Assembly (NCBI GenBank): GCA_012838235.1
Contig: DUPQ01000014.1
Location: forward strand, 64,108-128,107
Source: Clostridiaceae bacterium
Lineage (GTDB): Bacteria; Bacillota; Clostridia; DUPQ01
Direction of reading: 5' to 3'
DNA: 64,000 bases
Made by a program: the position numbers and the translations under genes. Of the stretch, positions 18,649 to 28,178 are shown in pieces (position 1 is the stretch's first letter; the number at the start of each line of letters is the position of its first letter). The notes beneath the pieces were generated by a model that was given only the letters and a program-made list of their open reading frames with translations, was not told the origin of the DNA and made no database searches.

Positions 18649-19933
18649 TAAGGATTTCCTGCTGGGTGCATCTACAGCTGCTCATCAGGTAGAAGGAAAC
18701 AATATACACAGCGATTCCTGGGCTTTGGAACACATGAAATATACCAGTTTTGCCGAACCCAGTCTGGATGCGGTCGATCATTATAATCGCTATGAAGAAG
18801 ACATCAGACTTCTTGCCGATGCGGGGTTGAACTGCTACCGCTTCTCCATTGAGTGGGCAAGAATTGAACCTGCAGAAGGACAGTTCGATAAAGCGGAAGT
18901 GGAACATTATCGCAAGGTTATACGCTGCTGCAAGAATAACGGAGTGACACCTGTTGTGGTCATGCACCACTTCACTTCTCCAAAGTGGCTGATATCCAAG
19001 GGCGGCTGGGAAGCACAATCCACTGTGGAGGATTTCAAACGCTACTGTTCCTATCTTGTGAATGAATTGGGTGATGAACTGGAATATGTAGTTACCATTA
19101 ACGAGGCCAATATGGGCTTACAGTTGGCAGCCATTGCCAAAAGGTTTATCAGGCAGATGCTTCTGCCTAAAAGGAAAAGGAATTCCGACGGCAATGACGG
19201 CCAGGCACAAGTTGGTATTAATCTGAAGCGGATGCTCCTTAATCTGAAGTATGCCGCTGCCGAAAATCTTGAATTATTCGGGACGGAAAAAGTTAACAAC
19301 TTTCATTCCATGCGTACGCCCGAGGGTGATTTGTTGATTTTCCGGGCACACTGTGCCGCCAGAGATGCCATGAAGGCTATCAACCCCCATTTGAAAGTCG
19401 GTGTTTCTCTTTCCCTTCATGACATTCAGTGGAAAAAGGGCGGCGAGAAACAAGCTGCTAAGGAATGGGATGCTGAGTTTGTCCACTATCTGCCATATAT
19501 CAAGAACGATGATTTTCTGGGTGTTCAGAACTACACACGAAATTACTTCGGTCGCTTCGGGCGAATCGATTCCGACAGAATACCGGGAGCCGAACTGACT
19601 CAGATGGGTTATGAATTCTATCCCGAGGCATTGGAAAATGTAATACGTACCGTGGCTAAAGATTTCAAGGGCGATATCATCGTTACGGAAAACGGAATTG
19701 CTACAAGCGACGATACTCGCCGCGTAGAATTCATCCGCCGTGCAGTTGACGGTGTGCAGAACTGTATTGCTGACGGTATCCCGGTAAAAGGCTACTGTTA
19801 CTGGAGCTTGCTGGATAACTTTGAATGGCAGAAAGGATTTAGCAAGACCTTCGGTCTGATTGCTGTGGACCGCAAGACTCAAATGCGTTATCCGAAAGAG
19901 AGCCTGGCCTATCTTGGTTCTTTTGCAAAATAA
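18635..19933 (+). CDS. GH1 family beta-glycosidase
   Basis: A 432-residue retaining beta-glycosidase, cytoplasmic. GH1 markers: AAHQVEGN near the start, YRFSIEWARIEP, acid/base E157 in TINEAN and nucleophile E352 in VTENGIA, then YWSLLDNFEW. The usual NEP is NEA here, and the protein is short for GH1 because the region after TINEAN is condensed. AAAGGAG precedes the ATG inside the rhamnosidase gene, so translation is coupled. Together the two enzymes could strip a rhamnosyl-beta-glucoside (such as a rutinoside) sequentially; the substrate is inference. Confidence 0.92.
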   Translation: MKKFDKDFLLGASTAAHQVEGNNIHSDSWALEHMKYTSFAEPSLDAVDHYNRYEEDIRLLADAGLNCYRFSIEWARIEPAEGQFDKAEVEHYRKVIRCCKNNGVTPVVVMHHFTSPKWLISKGGWEAQSTVEDFKRYCSYLVNELGDELEYVVTINEANMGLQLAAIAKRFIRQMLLPKRKRNSDGNDGQAQVGINLKRMLLNLKYAAAENLELFGTEKVNNFHSMRTPEGDLLIFRAHCAARDAMKAINPHLKVGVSLSLHDIQWKKGGEKQAAKEWDAEFVHYLPYIKNDDFLGVQNYTRNYFGRFGRIDSDRIPGAELTQMGYEFYPEALENVIRTVAKDFKGDIIVTENGIATSDDTRRVEFIRRAVDGVQNCIADGIPVKGYCYWSLLDNFEWQKGFSKTFGLIAVDRKTQMRYPKESLAYLGSFAK

Positions 19934-19943
19934 GTATTTTAAA

Positions 19944-19969
19944 AACCCCGGTTCCGAAGAGCCGGGGTT
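19944..19969. terminator. Bidirectional intrinsic terminator
   Basis: AACCCCGG (19944-19951) and CCGGGGTT (19962-19969) form a perfect 8-bp stem with a 10-base loop. The U-run is stronger for minus-strand transcripts (TTTTT after the stem), so it ends the ppdK operon as well as the rhamnoside operon. Confidence 0.85.
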
Positions 19970-20052
19970 CCTTTAATCCTTAATCCATATTCTTCAACAT
20001 CCTGAATCGCGACTGTGCATTTACGCTATTTCGGTTTTCAGGTTATCACACC

Positions 20053-22674
20053 TTACCTGTTGTTTATTACAGCCTGTGCCGCAGCAAGCCGTGCAATGGG
20101 TACTCTGAACGGTGAACAGGATACAGAGTCCAGACCTGTGAGATAGCAGAACTCTATTGTTGAAGGATCGGCACCGTGCTCTCCGCATATACCCAGTTTA
20201 ATATCCTTCCTTGTAGCTCTGCCCAAATCAGCTGCCATTTTAACAAGTTTTCCTACTCCCTTTTGGTCCAGTCTTGCAAACGGATCGGATTCCAGAATCT
20301 GCAAATCATAATATGCTCCCAAGAACTTGGTTGCATCATCTCTGCTGAAGCCGTAAGTCATCTGTGTCATGTCGTTGGTTCCGAAGGAGAAGAATTCCGC
20401 TTCTTTAGCAATTTCATCCGCTAAAATAGCTGCTCTGGGTATCTCTATCATGGTACCTACCGTATACTTAAGATTGACTTTTGCATCTTTAATTATTCTG
20501 TTAGCGGTGTTAACAACTGTTTTCTTAACAAAAGCGAATTCCTTGGGTTCGGATATGAGAGGAATCATCAGTTCCGGTTCAATCTTAATACCTTTTTTGC
20601 TTACGTTTATAGCAGCTTCAATAATTGCTGTTGTCTGCATAACTGCAATTTCGGGATATGTTACCGAAAGACGACATCCTCTGTGACCCATCATGGGGTT
20701 AATCTCATGCAATTCGTCTATCTTTGCTCTGACCACCGATTCTTTTACTTTAAGAACTTCCGCCAATTCCTTGATTTCTCTGTCTTCTTTGGGCAAGAAC
20801 TCATGTAAAGGAGGATCCAAGAACCTTATCGTTACCGGTCTGCCTTCCATAGCGGTGAATATACCTTCGAAATCTCCTCTTTGCATAGGAAGAATCTTAT
20901 TAAGAGCTTCTTCTCTTTGTTCTTTTGTATCGGCCAAAATCATTTGCCTGACCGACCTTATTCTGTCAGCTTCAAAGAACATGTGCTCTGTACGACAAAG
21001 TCCTATTCCTTCGGCTCCGAAAGAAACCGCTTGTTTTGCATCTGCAGGATTGTCGGCATTTGCCCTTACTTTCAGAGTTCTGACTTCATCCGCCCAACTC
21101 ATAAGTGTTGCGAAGTCACCGGACAATTCCGGTTCTTTTGTAGCGACTTTCTCACCGTATATTTTACCGGTGCTGCCGTCCAATGAAATCCAGTCGCCTG
21201 TTTTGTATGTTTTTCCGGACAGTGAAAATTCTTTCTTATGTTCATCTATCTTCAATTCGGTACATCCCGATACGCAACATCTGCCCATTCCTCTTGCCAC
21301 AACGGCTGCATGACTTGTCATACCGCCTCTTGCAGTAAGAATACCCTGTGAAATATTCATTCCTTCTATGTCTTCGGGTGAGGTTTCCAGTCTGACCAGT
21401 ATAACGTCATCTTTTGTCTTTTTGCGCATTTCTTTTGCATCATCCGCACAGAAAACGACTCTACCGGCAGCAGCACCCGGAGAAGCTGCAAGACCTGTTC
21501 CTATTACTTTTGCGGCCTTCAATGCTTTATCGTCAAACATGGGATGTAAAAGTGCATCCAGTTGTTTGGGATCTACTTTCAATAGTGCCTCTTCCTTTGT
21601 AAGTAATCCTTCTTTTACCAGATCAACAGCTATTTTCAGCGCTGCATGGGCTGTTCTCTTACCGTTTCTGGTCTGCAATATGAAGAGTTTTCCTCTTTCT
21701 ATCGTAAACTCTATATCCTGCATATCACGATAGTGATTTTCCAGTTTCATACAAAGATCCATAAACTGGTCATAAACTTCCTTATTGGTTTCTTCCAGAT
21801 GGTCTATATGATACGGTGTTCTTACTCCCGCAACAACGTCCTCTCCCTGTGCATTCATAAGATACTCTCCCATAAGCTTCTTTTCGCCCGTAGAGGGATT
21901 TCTTGTAAATGCCACACCTGTTCCCGAATCTTCACCCATATTTCCGTATACCATTTCCTGAACATTAACGGCTGTTCCCCAGTTGGAAGGAATGTCATTC
22001 ATTCTTCTGTAATATATTGCTCTTTCATTATTCCACGATCTGAAAACCGCTTTTATAGCTTCAAAAAGCTGCTCCTTGGGATCTTGCGGGAACTCTTTTC
22101 CCATCTCCTTTTTGTACATTTCCTTGAACTTCTTCAGAACAAATTTCATATCGTCAGCCGTAAGATCGGTGTCGCTCACAATACCTTTATCTTCTTTTAT
22201 ATCATCCAATATTCTTTCGAATTTGGACTTGGAAAGACCTATTACGACATCGGAGAACATCATTACGAACCTTCTGTAACTGTCATAAGCAAATCGGGGA
22301 TTATTGGTTAATTTTGCCAGTCCTTCAACAACTTCATCGTTGAGTCCGAGATTTAAAACGGTATCCATCATTCCCGGCATGGAAGCACGGGATCCCGACC
22401 TGACTGAAACCAAAAACGGATTCTTGGGATCGCCCAATTTTTTACCTACGGTTTTCTCGGTAATATCCAGCATTTTAAGAATTTCTTCTTCTATATCTTT
22501 ACCGATTTGTTCGCCGTCTTCATAATACCTGAGGCATGCTTCGGTTGTGACCGTAAATCCTCTCGGCACCGGTAATCCCAGTGTCGTCATTTCCGCAAGG
22601 TTGGCTCCTTTACCACCGAGCAGATTCCTCATCTTCGCATTTCCCTCGTTAAAGAGATAAACATATTTCGTCAT
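20053..22674 (-). CDS. ppdK: Pyruvate, phosphate dikinase
   Basis: Interconverts pyruvate + ATP + Pi and PEP + AMP + PPi; in anaerobic clostridia it often works in glycolysis with PPi or in gluconeogenesis. At 873 residues it is full length. The N-terminal nucleotide domain starts GGKGANLAEMTTLGLPVPRG; the central phosphohistidine domain has GGMTSHAAVVARGMG; the C-terminal PEP barrel has FGTNDMTQMTYGFSRDD and the catalytic Cys in GICGEHG. GGAGG lies upstream of the ATG. It is the last gene of the yicC operon, 12 bases after glyQS. Spot GC is higher than in most neighbours, as expected for a highly expressed gene. Confidence 0.97.
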   Translation of the reverse strand: MTKYVYLFNEGNAKMRNLLGGKGANLAEMTTLGLPVPRGFTVTTEACLRYYEDGEQIGKDIEEEILKMLDITEKTVGKKLGDPKNPFLVSVRSGSRASMPGMMDTVLNLGLNDEVVEGLAKLTNNPRFAYDSYRRFVMMFSDVVIGLSKSKFERILDDIKEDKGIVSDTDLTADDMKFVLKKFKEMYKKEMGKEFPQDPKEQLFEAIKAVFRSWNNERAIYYRRMNDIPSNWGTAVNVQEMVYGNMGEDSGTGVAFTRNPSTGEKKLMGEYLMNAQGEDVVAGVRTPYHIDHLEETNKEVYDQFMDLCMKLENHYRDMQDIEFTIERGKLFILQTRNGKRTAHAALKIAVDLVKEGLLTKEEALLKVDPKQLDALLHPMFDDKALKAAKVIGTGLAASPGAAAGRVVFCADDAKEMRKKTKDDVILVRLETSPEDIEGMNISQGILTARGGMTSHAAVVARGMGRCCVSGCTELKIDEHKKEFSLSGKTYKTGDWISLDGSTGKIYGEKVATKEPELSGDFATLMSWADEVRTLKVRANADNPADAKQAVSFGAEGIGLCRTEHMFFEADRIRSVRQMILADTKEQREEALNKILPMQRGDFEGIFTAMEGRPVTIRFLDPPLHEFLPKEDREIKELAEVLKVKESVVRAKIDELHEINPMMGHRGCRLSVTYPEIAVMQTTAIIEAAINVSKKGIKIEPELMIPLISEPKEFAFVKKTVVNTANRIIKDAKVNLKYTVGTMIEIPRAAILADEIAKEAEFFSFGTNDMTQMTYGFSRDDATKFLGAYYDLQILESDPFARLDQKGVGKLVKMAADLGRATRKDIKLGICGEHGADPSTIEFCYLTGLDSVSCSPFRVPIARLAAAQAVINNR

Positions 22675-22686
22675 AAAAACCTCCTA

Positions 22687-24078
22687 TTATAGTTTTATAT
22701 TTTCCTCAAGAAAAGTCATGATTGAATCAATTCTTATCCTGTCTTGCTTCATGCTGTCTCTGTATCTTACCGTTACACAATTATCTTCCAAAGAATCAAA
22801 ATCATATGTGAAACAGAAAGGTGTACCTATTTCATCCTGTCTTCTGTATCGCTTCCCTATGCTCTGGGTATCATCATATTCCGCAGGCCATTTTTTTCTT
22901 ATCATTTCATAGACTTTGAATGCATCATCACCCAGTCTCTTCGCTAAAGGAAGAATCGCCGCCTTAACGGGAGCAAGGAAAGGATGAAGCCGCAAAACCG
23001 TTCTGGAATCATCTTTTTCCAGCAATTCTTCATCATACGCATCGGTCAGTATTGCCAACAACAGTCTTTCGACGCCTACTGACGGCTCAATGCAGTAAGG
23101 AATATATTTTTCTTCCGTTATCGGATCGAAATATGATAAATCCTGTTTGGAAAACTCCGAATGCTGTTTTAAGTCATAATCGGTTCTGTCGGCAATTCCC
23201 CACAGTTCCCCCCAACCGAACGGGAACAGATATTCAAAGTCGGTAGTAGCTTTACTGTAAAAAGACAATTCTTTTTCCGAATGATCTCTCAGACGAATAT
23301 TATCCTTATTCAATCCTAAACTTAACAGCCAGTTATGGCAGAAAGTTCTCCAGTATTCAAACCATTCCAGGTCGGTTCCCGGCTCACAGAAAAACTCCAG
23401 TTCCATCTGCTCGAATTCTCTCGTACGGAAAATGAAGTTACCCGGGGTTATTTCATTTCTGAAACTCTTACCTATCTGTCCTATTCCGAAAGGTATTTTT
23501 CTTCTGGTTGTTCTCTGCACATTCTTAAAATTAACAAAAATACCCTGTGCCGTTTCCGGTCGCAGGTAGATTTGAGCGGCAGTATCTTCATTAACACCCT
23601 GATAGGTCTTAAACATGCAATTAAACTGTTTTACTTCGGTAAAATCCTGTTTTCCGCAATTGGGACAAGGTATTCCCTTTTCTTTTATGTATGTCGTTAA
23701 CGTTTCGTTATCCAATCCGTCAACAATCATCTCTATACTTTTTGATTTATTGTATTCTTTGATGAGTTCGTCTGCTCTGTGTCGTGTTTTACAGTTTTTA
23801 CAATCGGTTAACGGGTCTACGAAAGATCCGACATGACCGGAAGCTACCCAGACATTGGGGTTCATGAGAATGGCACAGTCCAGTCCGACATTATATTCAT
23901 TATCGGTAATGAATTTCTTCCACCAGGCAGCTTTTATGTTATTCTTCAGTTCCACTCCCAACGGACCGTAATCCCATGCGTTAGCCAATCCGTCGTAAAT
24001 CTCCGAACCGGGATATACAAAACCTCTTCTCTTAGCCAAAGAGACCAGCTTATCCATAGTTACCTGTTCTTTACTCAT
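22687..24078 (-). CDS. glyQS: Glycyl-tRNA synthetase (single-chain, dimeric type)
   Basis: Charges tRNA-Gly; class II synthetase of the eukaryote/archaea-like alpha2 type (463 residues here), as in Bacillus and many clostridia. Class II motifs are visible: [18 protein letters not shown] near the start, [20 protein letters not shown] (motif 2 region), and the C-terminal anticodon-binding domain (about 360-460). The ATG at 24078 overlaps the rpoZ stop by 8 bases; an upstream GTG at 24090 is possible but has no better ribosome binding site. No T-box leader is seen because the gene is internal to an operon. Confidence 0.95.
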   Translation of the reverse strand: MSKEQVTMDKLVSLAKRRGFVYPGSEIYDGLANAWDYGPLGVELKNNIKAAWWKKFITDNEYNVGLDCAILMNPNVWVASGHVGSFVDPLTDCKNCKTRHRADELIKEYNKSKSIEMIVDGLDNETLTTYIKEKGIPCPNCGKQDFTEVKQFNCMFKTYQGVNEDTAAQIYLRPETAQGIFVNFKNVQRTTRRKIPFGIGQIGKSFRNEITPGNFIFRTREFEQMELEFFCEPGTDLEWFEYWRTFCHNWLLSLGLNKDNIRLRDHSEKELSFYSKATTDFEYLFPFGWGELWGIADRTDYDLKQHSEFSKQDLSYFDPITEEKYIPYCIEPSVGVERLLLAILTDAYDEELLEKDDSRTVLRLHPFLAPVKAAILPLAKRLGDDAFKVYEMIRKKWPAEYDDTQSIGKRYRRQDEIGTPFCFTYDFDSLEDNCVTVRYRDSMKQDRIRIDSIMTFLEENIKL

Positions 24079-24325
24079 CAACGCTCTCACTTTCCGTAAT
24101 TATTTCTTCTTCCTGTAATTCTTCCGCAATAGGTTCATCAACCACTCTTACAGCACCGCTGTCTATTTCCATTGCAGCAACGGTAATAGGATTTTTCTCG
24201 TTTGTTTCAATCCTCACTCTTGCCCCACCTGCTATTTCTCTGGAACGCTTTGCCAATGCATTAACTATTACAAATCTTACAGGTATTTTCTTTTCCAATT
24301 GTTCAACTGACGGTTTATTTATCAT
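24071..24325 (-). CDS. rpoZ: RNA polymerase omega subunit
   Basis: An 84-residue omega subunit that helps assemble RNA polymerase around beta'. The diagnostic segment [19 protein letters not shown] (about 17-35) is intact, and the acidic tail ([17 protein letters not shown]) is typical. It lies between remA and glyQS; the yicC-remA-(gmk)-rpoZ order is conserved in Firmicutes, but gmk is missing from its usual place here (20 bases separate remA and rpoZ). Confidence 0.93.
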   Translation of the reverse strand: MINKPSVEQLEKKIPVRFVIVNALAKRSREIAGGARVRIETNEKNPITVAAMEIDSGAVRVVDEPIAEELQEEEIITESESVDE

Positions 24326-24345
24326 TTCCTATCTCCTTATGTCAA

Positions 24346-24615
24346 TTAATTACTCTCTTCGGAAATATCATCCGGAACAACTCCTCCGCTTAATCGCCTT
24401 TCCAATGTTTCCGGTTGAAGAGGCGATAAAATCACATGTTCGCTGTCCGTTATTATTACGGCTCTGGTTCTTCTGCCGTATGTTGCATCAATCAGTACCG
24501 AAATGTCTCTGGCTTCCTGTATTATCCTTTTTACAGGCGCCGACTCGGGACTTAGTATCGCAACTATTCTTTCTATTGAAACCATATTACCGAATCCGAT
24601 GTTTAAAAATTTCAT
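24346..24615 (-). CDS. remA: RemA-like DNA-binding regulator (DUF370)
   Basis: An 89-residue RemA homologue; in Bacillus RemA activates biofilm-matrix operons and binds DNA as a ring-like oligomer. The conserved core is clear: [37 protein letters not shown] and [16 protein letters not shown]. The ATG at 24615 gives the family's normal start ([10 protein letters not shown]); longer upstream frames run into yicC. It begins 2 bases after the yicC stop. Confidence 0.9.
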   Translation of the reverse strand: MKFLNIGFGNMVSIERIVAILSPESAPVKRIIQEARDISVLIDATYGRRTRAVIITDSEHVILSPLQPETLERRLSGGVVPDDISEESN

Positions 24616-24617
24616 TT

Positions 24618-25493
24618 CTATTCCAGATTTTGAATCTGCTCCCTTATTTTCTCTATAATACATTTCATTTCCAACACATTGTTTATAACGTCGAGGCTGT
24701 TTGCTTTTGAAGCTATTGTATTTGTTTCTCTTAACATTTCCTGCAGTACAAAGTCCAGCTTTTTACCGGACGTTTCATTATGCAGATTATTGGAAAACTG
24801 CTTAATATGGCTTCTGAGACGCGTAATCTCCTCATCGATACAGCATCTGTCAGCAAAAAATGCAACTTCCTGTGCTATTCTGGTTTCATCGGTTTTTACA
24901 TCCTCAAGAAGTTCGGCAATTCTCTTCTCCAGCTTTTGCTTATACTGAGCCGGAAGATCGGCAGATACTTTCTGTATATTATCAACCAGATTTTCAAACT
25001 CTTTAAGTTTTAACTCACAATCGGCACACAGTATTTCGCCTTCTTTTTTCTTGGCAACAAGAATGTTGTCAATTGCAATATTGAAGGCTTCCAATATGCA
25101 GTCTGTAAGTTTGTCGTAGTCTTCATCACTTTCGGTTGTATTTATTACTCCCGGAAAAGATGCAATCTGTACCGGAGTTATACCGGCAATGAGGTTATAT
25201 CTCCTCTTTATGGATTTTAAGAAACCGAAATAAGCATCGGCAACCTTTTCATCGAATTTTATATCCGTAAAAGATGCATGCATGTCATGTACTGTAACAT
25301 AACAATCTATCTTCCCTCTTGTTATTCTGCTTCTTAAAAGGTTACGTACTTTTTCTTCGGCAAAAGATATATTCTTAGGCAATCGTAAGTTCAAATCAAG
25401 AAATTTACTGTTTATACTCTTGATCTCCACTCTCATCGATATTAATTCGTTTTCATACAGGCTTTTCCCGTATCCTGTCATGCTGTATGCCAT
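24618..25493 (-). CDS. yicC: YicC family protein (putative endoribonuclease)
   Basis: A 291-residue member of the YicC/YloC family, recently characterised members of which are endoribonucleases. The start MTGYGK (after MAYS), [20 protein letters not shown] and the C-terminal [19 protein letters not shown] are diagnostic. AAGGA lies 9 bases upstream of the ATG at 25493. First gene of a five-gene operon (yicC-remA-rpoZ-glyQS-ppdK) served by the promoter at 25522-25550. Confidence 0.92.
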   Translation of the reverse strand: MAYSMTGYGKSLYENELISMRVEIKSINSKFLDLNLRLPKNISFAEEKVRNLLRSRITRGKIDCYVTVHDMHASFTDIKFDEKVADAYFGFLKSIKRRYNLIAGITPVQIASFPGVINTTESDEDYDKLTDCILEAFNIAIDNILVAKKKEGEILCADCELKLKEFENLVDNIQKVSADLPAQYKQKLEKRIAELLEDVKTDETRIAQEVAFFADRCCIDEEITRLRSHIKQFSNNLHNETSGKKLDFVLQEMLRETNTIASKANSLDVINNVLEMKCIIEKIREQIQNLE

Positions 25494-25521
25494 ACTTACG
25501 CATCCTTATTTAATCTTAAAT

Positions 25522-25567
25522 ATTGTAACATACACAACACTCACATGCAACATTTTACATTGCATGT
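25522..25567 (-). promoter_or_regulatory. yicC operon promoter with overlapping inverted repeat
   Basis: On the minus strand, -35 TTGCAT (25545-25550) and -10 TACAAT (25522-25527) are 17 bases apart. A perfect 8-bp inverted repeat, ACATGCAA at 25543-25550 and TTGCATGT at 25560-25567 with 9 bases between, covers the -35 and so could be a repressor site. No U-run follows it on either strand, so it is not a terminator. Confidence 0.65.
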
Positions 25568-25605
25568 ACGTCGTTAAAATATTGTAAAAAACATGCCTAA
25601 AAAGC

Positions 25606-26709
25606 CTATTTATCCAGTTTAATTAAATCGTATTGCATACTGCCCAGCCCGATATCGCTTGCATATTGCAAAGCATGAATCCAGTCGGTTGAGGGATTAA
25701 CCGTTGTAAGGTTGTCTTTCATCTTTTTGTTTTTATCCAACAGACTGCCTTTTATGACTATTCCTTCATTAACGGCATCGGCACATGCCTTATCCAATGC
25801 AACCGGATCAAAAGAAGCGAAAATACCTATATCATCCACTATGGGAACATCGTTGAAACTGTGACAGTCGCAGTACGGAGAAATATCCGTCACAAAGGAT
25901 ATGTGGAAGTGTTGTTTATCTTTCAATACCGCATATGTGTATTCCGCCATTTTTTCACTTAATATTTCGTTTGTTTCATCATGTGAAGGTCTGATGGCAT
26001 CAAACAGGCAGGAACCTATGCATCTGCCGCAACCGGTACAATAGTCATGGTTGATGTATGCTTTTCCGTTAACTTCGGAAATAGCATCATGAGCACAACT
26101 TTTTATGCAAGTAAAACAACCTCTGCACTTATCCCTGTTCACTTGGGGTTTACCTGCCGAATGCATTTCCATCTTACCCGCTCTGGAACCCGACCCCATA
26201 CCGATATTCTTGATAGCACCGCCCATACCGGTGGAAACATGTCCTTTAAAATGGTTAAGGGAAATAATAATGTCGGCATCGGCAATGGCATGACCTATCT
26301 TTGCCTCTTTTACATGCTTTAAATCTATTTTAATCAATGCTTCATCGGTACCTTTAAGTCCGTCCGCTATAATAACGTTGCATCCTGTTACAAAGGGATT
26401 GAATCCGTTTTGATAAGCCGTATCCAGATGCTCCAAGGCATTTTTCCTGCTTCCCGGATACAGTGTATTGCAATCGGTCAGAAAAGGCCTTCCTTTTTTA
26501 CTTCTGATATAGTCGCTCAGAACCTTTGTATAATTGGGCCTTATATACGCCAGATTACCCGTCTCTCCGAAATGTATCTTTATCGCTGTAAACTTGTTTT
26601 CAAATGATAATTCATCAATTCCCGCCTTCTTAAAAAGGTTTTCAAATTTGGTCAACAGATTGTGACCGTGTTTGGTATGCAGATCGGTAAAGTATACTTT
26701 TGATGCCAT
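25606..26709 (-). CDS. DUF362 domain protein with two 4Fe-4S clusters
   Basis: A 367-residue iron-sulfur protein. The N-terminal 180 residues are the DUF362 domain (IKIHFGETGN, LTDCNTLYPGSR, SLNHFKGH, GGAIKNIGMG). It is followed by two complete ferredoxin motifs, CRGCFTCIKSC and CTGCGRCIGSC, each C-x2-C-x2-C-x3-C, at about 195-240, and a C-terminal return to DUF362 (CDCHSFNDVPIVDDIGIFAS). The reaction is unknown; an electron-transfer role is inferred. The ATG at 26709 is chosen for its AGAGGTGA; a GTG at 26721 lies inside that site. Confidence 0.88.
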   Translation of the reverse strand: MASKVYFTDLHTKHGHNLLTKFENLFKKAGIDELSFENKFTAIKIHFGETGNLAYIRPNYTKVLSDYIRSKKGRPFLTDCNTLYPGSRKNALEHLDTAYQNGFNPFVTGCNVIIADGLKGTDEALIKIDLKHVKEAKIGHAIADADIIISLNHFKGHVSTGMGGAIKNIGMGSGSRAGKMEMHSAGKPQVNRDKCRGCFTCIKSCAHDAISEVNGKAYINHDYCTGCGRCIGSCLFDAIRPSHDETNEILSEKMAEYTYAVLKDKQHFHISFVTDISPYCDCHSFNDVPIVDDIGIFASFDPVALDKACADAVNEGIVIKGSLLDKNKKMKDNLTTVNPSTDWIHALQYASDIGLGSMQYDLIKLDK

Positions 26710-26879
26710 AATTCTTGTCACCTCTTACAGGATAATTATAACGGGTTACTGCGTGCAATTCAAATCGTACATAGTCTAAAAAGTAGAATATAAAGGTTGG
26801 TTTTGCTGTTTTTATTAATATTATGCTGTGGATAATCCGCTGACCGTATGGTAATATTATTCATGAAAAGGAACTGAAA

Positions 26880-28178
26880 ATGGATTTCATAGAAAAACGA
26901 CTGCTGGAATGTGCAGTGCATGTACCGAAAATTCTTATACCGACCAATAAAAGCGACCATATATCCTGGCCGGGTTTTCCTGCGGTCAATGATGATTTGA
27001 ATGCATCTTTATTGGCTCCTCTTAATGCGGGGAACTTAATGAATTCCAAAGACTATTCTTCGGATTTGAAAAATGAACTCAATCTTCCCGAAAGAAAGCG
27101 ATATGTACGCACTTACAAGAACATGAAAAGGGCTGTACGTTCGGGTTTTTTAACCGAGTATAAAGGATTTATTCTGACAAGACGAATAAATAAGTCGGGT
27201 GTCGAGAGATACGGATTGCTTATTCTGCTGGATTATGAAGATTATCTTTCCGACAATCCCGTAATCGCGGTATCAAGGGAGTATAACAGGGATATAGCTA
27301 ATGCACAGGCCGATTTTATGACAAACGCAATCTTCGATTTACAGTATGCACAGGCCCTTATTGAAGATCAGGAGGCAACCCTTATAGAACCTTTAGTGGC
27401 CAGCACTTTTCATTTTAAGAAGATATTTTCTTTTAATCATCCCGTTTTCGGGATATATGAAGGATTTCTGATTGATACACCGCAGCATTTCACGCTTATA
27501 AGCAATGCTTTTGCAAAAATCAAGGCTAAAAGTATCAAAAATGGCAAATCACTTTTCTTGGTTCATGAAGGAGTGGAATCTTTTGAAAGCGGTCTTATTC
27601 ATTGGAACAGATTGAAAGAACAATACGGAAACCGACTTTACAGGTATAACCCTGCACGTTTCCATCTTGTGGAATTATTTAACATATACAGTCCCGATAT
27701 CAACCTTGTTCCGTACAATGTACTGGTAAAAGACATTTCTCACGACAAGCTTGTTACTCAATTCAGAGCTAAGGAAAAGATCAAAGTGGAAACATTATCT
27801 TCGGTAAGAGAACTGCATGAAGCCATATTGAAGCGATCGGAAAAATACGGCTCGGTTTGTTACGGACTTATCTGCGATGACGTGTCCTATCTGGTTACTT
27901 TCAGAACTTCCGAATCGGATATAGGTATTATAAATATCCAGGATACTCTGTCCGAACTCATACAGGAGAATGAACATTCGGTCTCCTACCATATCAATAT
28001 TTCGGAAATGCTCATTGAATATGCCGAAGGAAAGCATACGGCTATTATAATGCCGCCTATTAAAAAAGATACATTTTTCGATAATATTGCCAAGCACGGA
28101 CGGTTAAACCGACATGCATATTGTCATGACATACCCGCTAACTTGAGATTTTTATTTGAAGCAAGATTCTTACAATAG
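26880..28178 (+). CDS. Divergent DUF1015-like protein
   Basis: A 432-residue soluble protein. Several blocks follow the DUF1015 family of clostridia: ILIPTNKSDHISWPGF at the start, a helix then YKGFILTRR...GLLILLDYEDYL, EATLIEPLVAS, and YNPARFHLVELFNIYSPDINLVPYN. The segment that in the family carries D-G-N-H-S-L-A followed by a K-x-x-W helix is here HEGVESFESGLIHWNRLK, so the hallmark residues are lost while the surrounding fold appears kept. DUF1015 function is unknown. AAAGGAA precedes the ATG. It ends directly against the convergent radical SAM gene. Confidence 0.6.
   Translation: MDFIEKRLLECAVHVPKILIPTNKSDHISWPGFPAVNDDLNASLLAPLNAGNLMNSKDYSSDLKNELNLPERKRYVRTYKNMKRAVRSGFLTEYKGFILTRRINKSGVERYGLLILLDYEDYLSDNPVIAVSREYNRDIANAQADFMTNAIFDLQYAQALIEDQEATLIEPLVASTFHFKKIFSFNHPVFGIYEGFLIDTPQHFTLISNAFAKIKAKSIKNGKSLFLVHEGVESFESGLIHWNRLKEQYGNRLYRYNPARFHLVELFNIYSPDINLVPYNVLVKDISHDKLVTQFRAKEKIKVETLSSVRELHEAILKRSEKYGSVCYGLICDDVSYLVTFRTSESDIGIINIQDTLSELIQENEHSVSYHINISEMLIEYAEGKHTAIIMPPIKKDTFFDNIAKHGRLNRHAYCHDIPANLRFLFEARFLQ

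Noticed and set aside
13459-20052. Genomic island bounded by att sites at tRNA-Gln
   Set aside because: No repeat of the tRNA 3' end was found near the right edge of the cluster, and there is no integrase. Only proximity and composition hint at transfer.
21646-22311. A 221-codon open frame antisense to ppdK (and others of 60-206 codons antisense to ppdK, GH78, GH1 and the large amidase)
   Set aside because: They are opposite to intact, conserved genes, have no ribosome binding site and show unconvincing protein composition; they reflect codon bias of the real genes.
22687-24330. T-box leader for glyQS
   Set aside because: glyQS is internal to an operon, overlapping rpoZ; no specifier stem or T-box sequence was seen upstream of it or of yicC.
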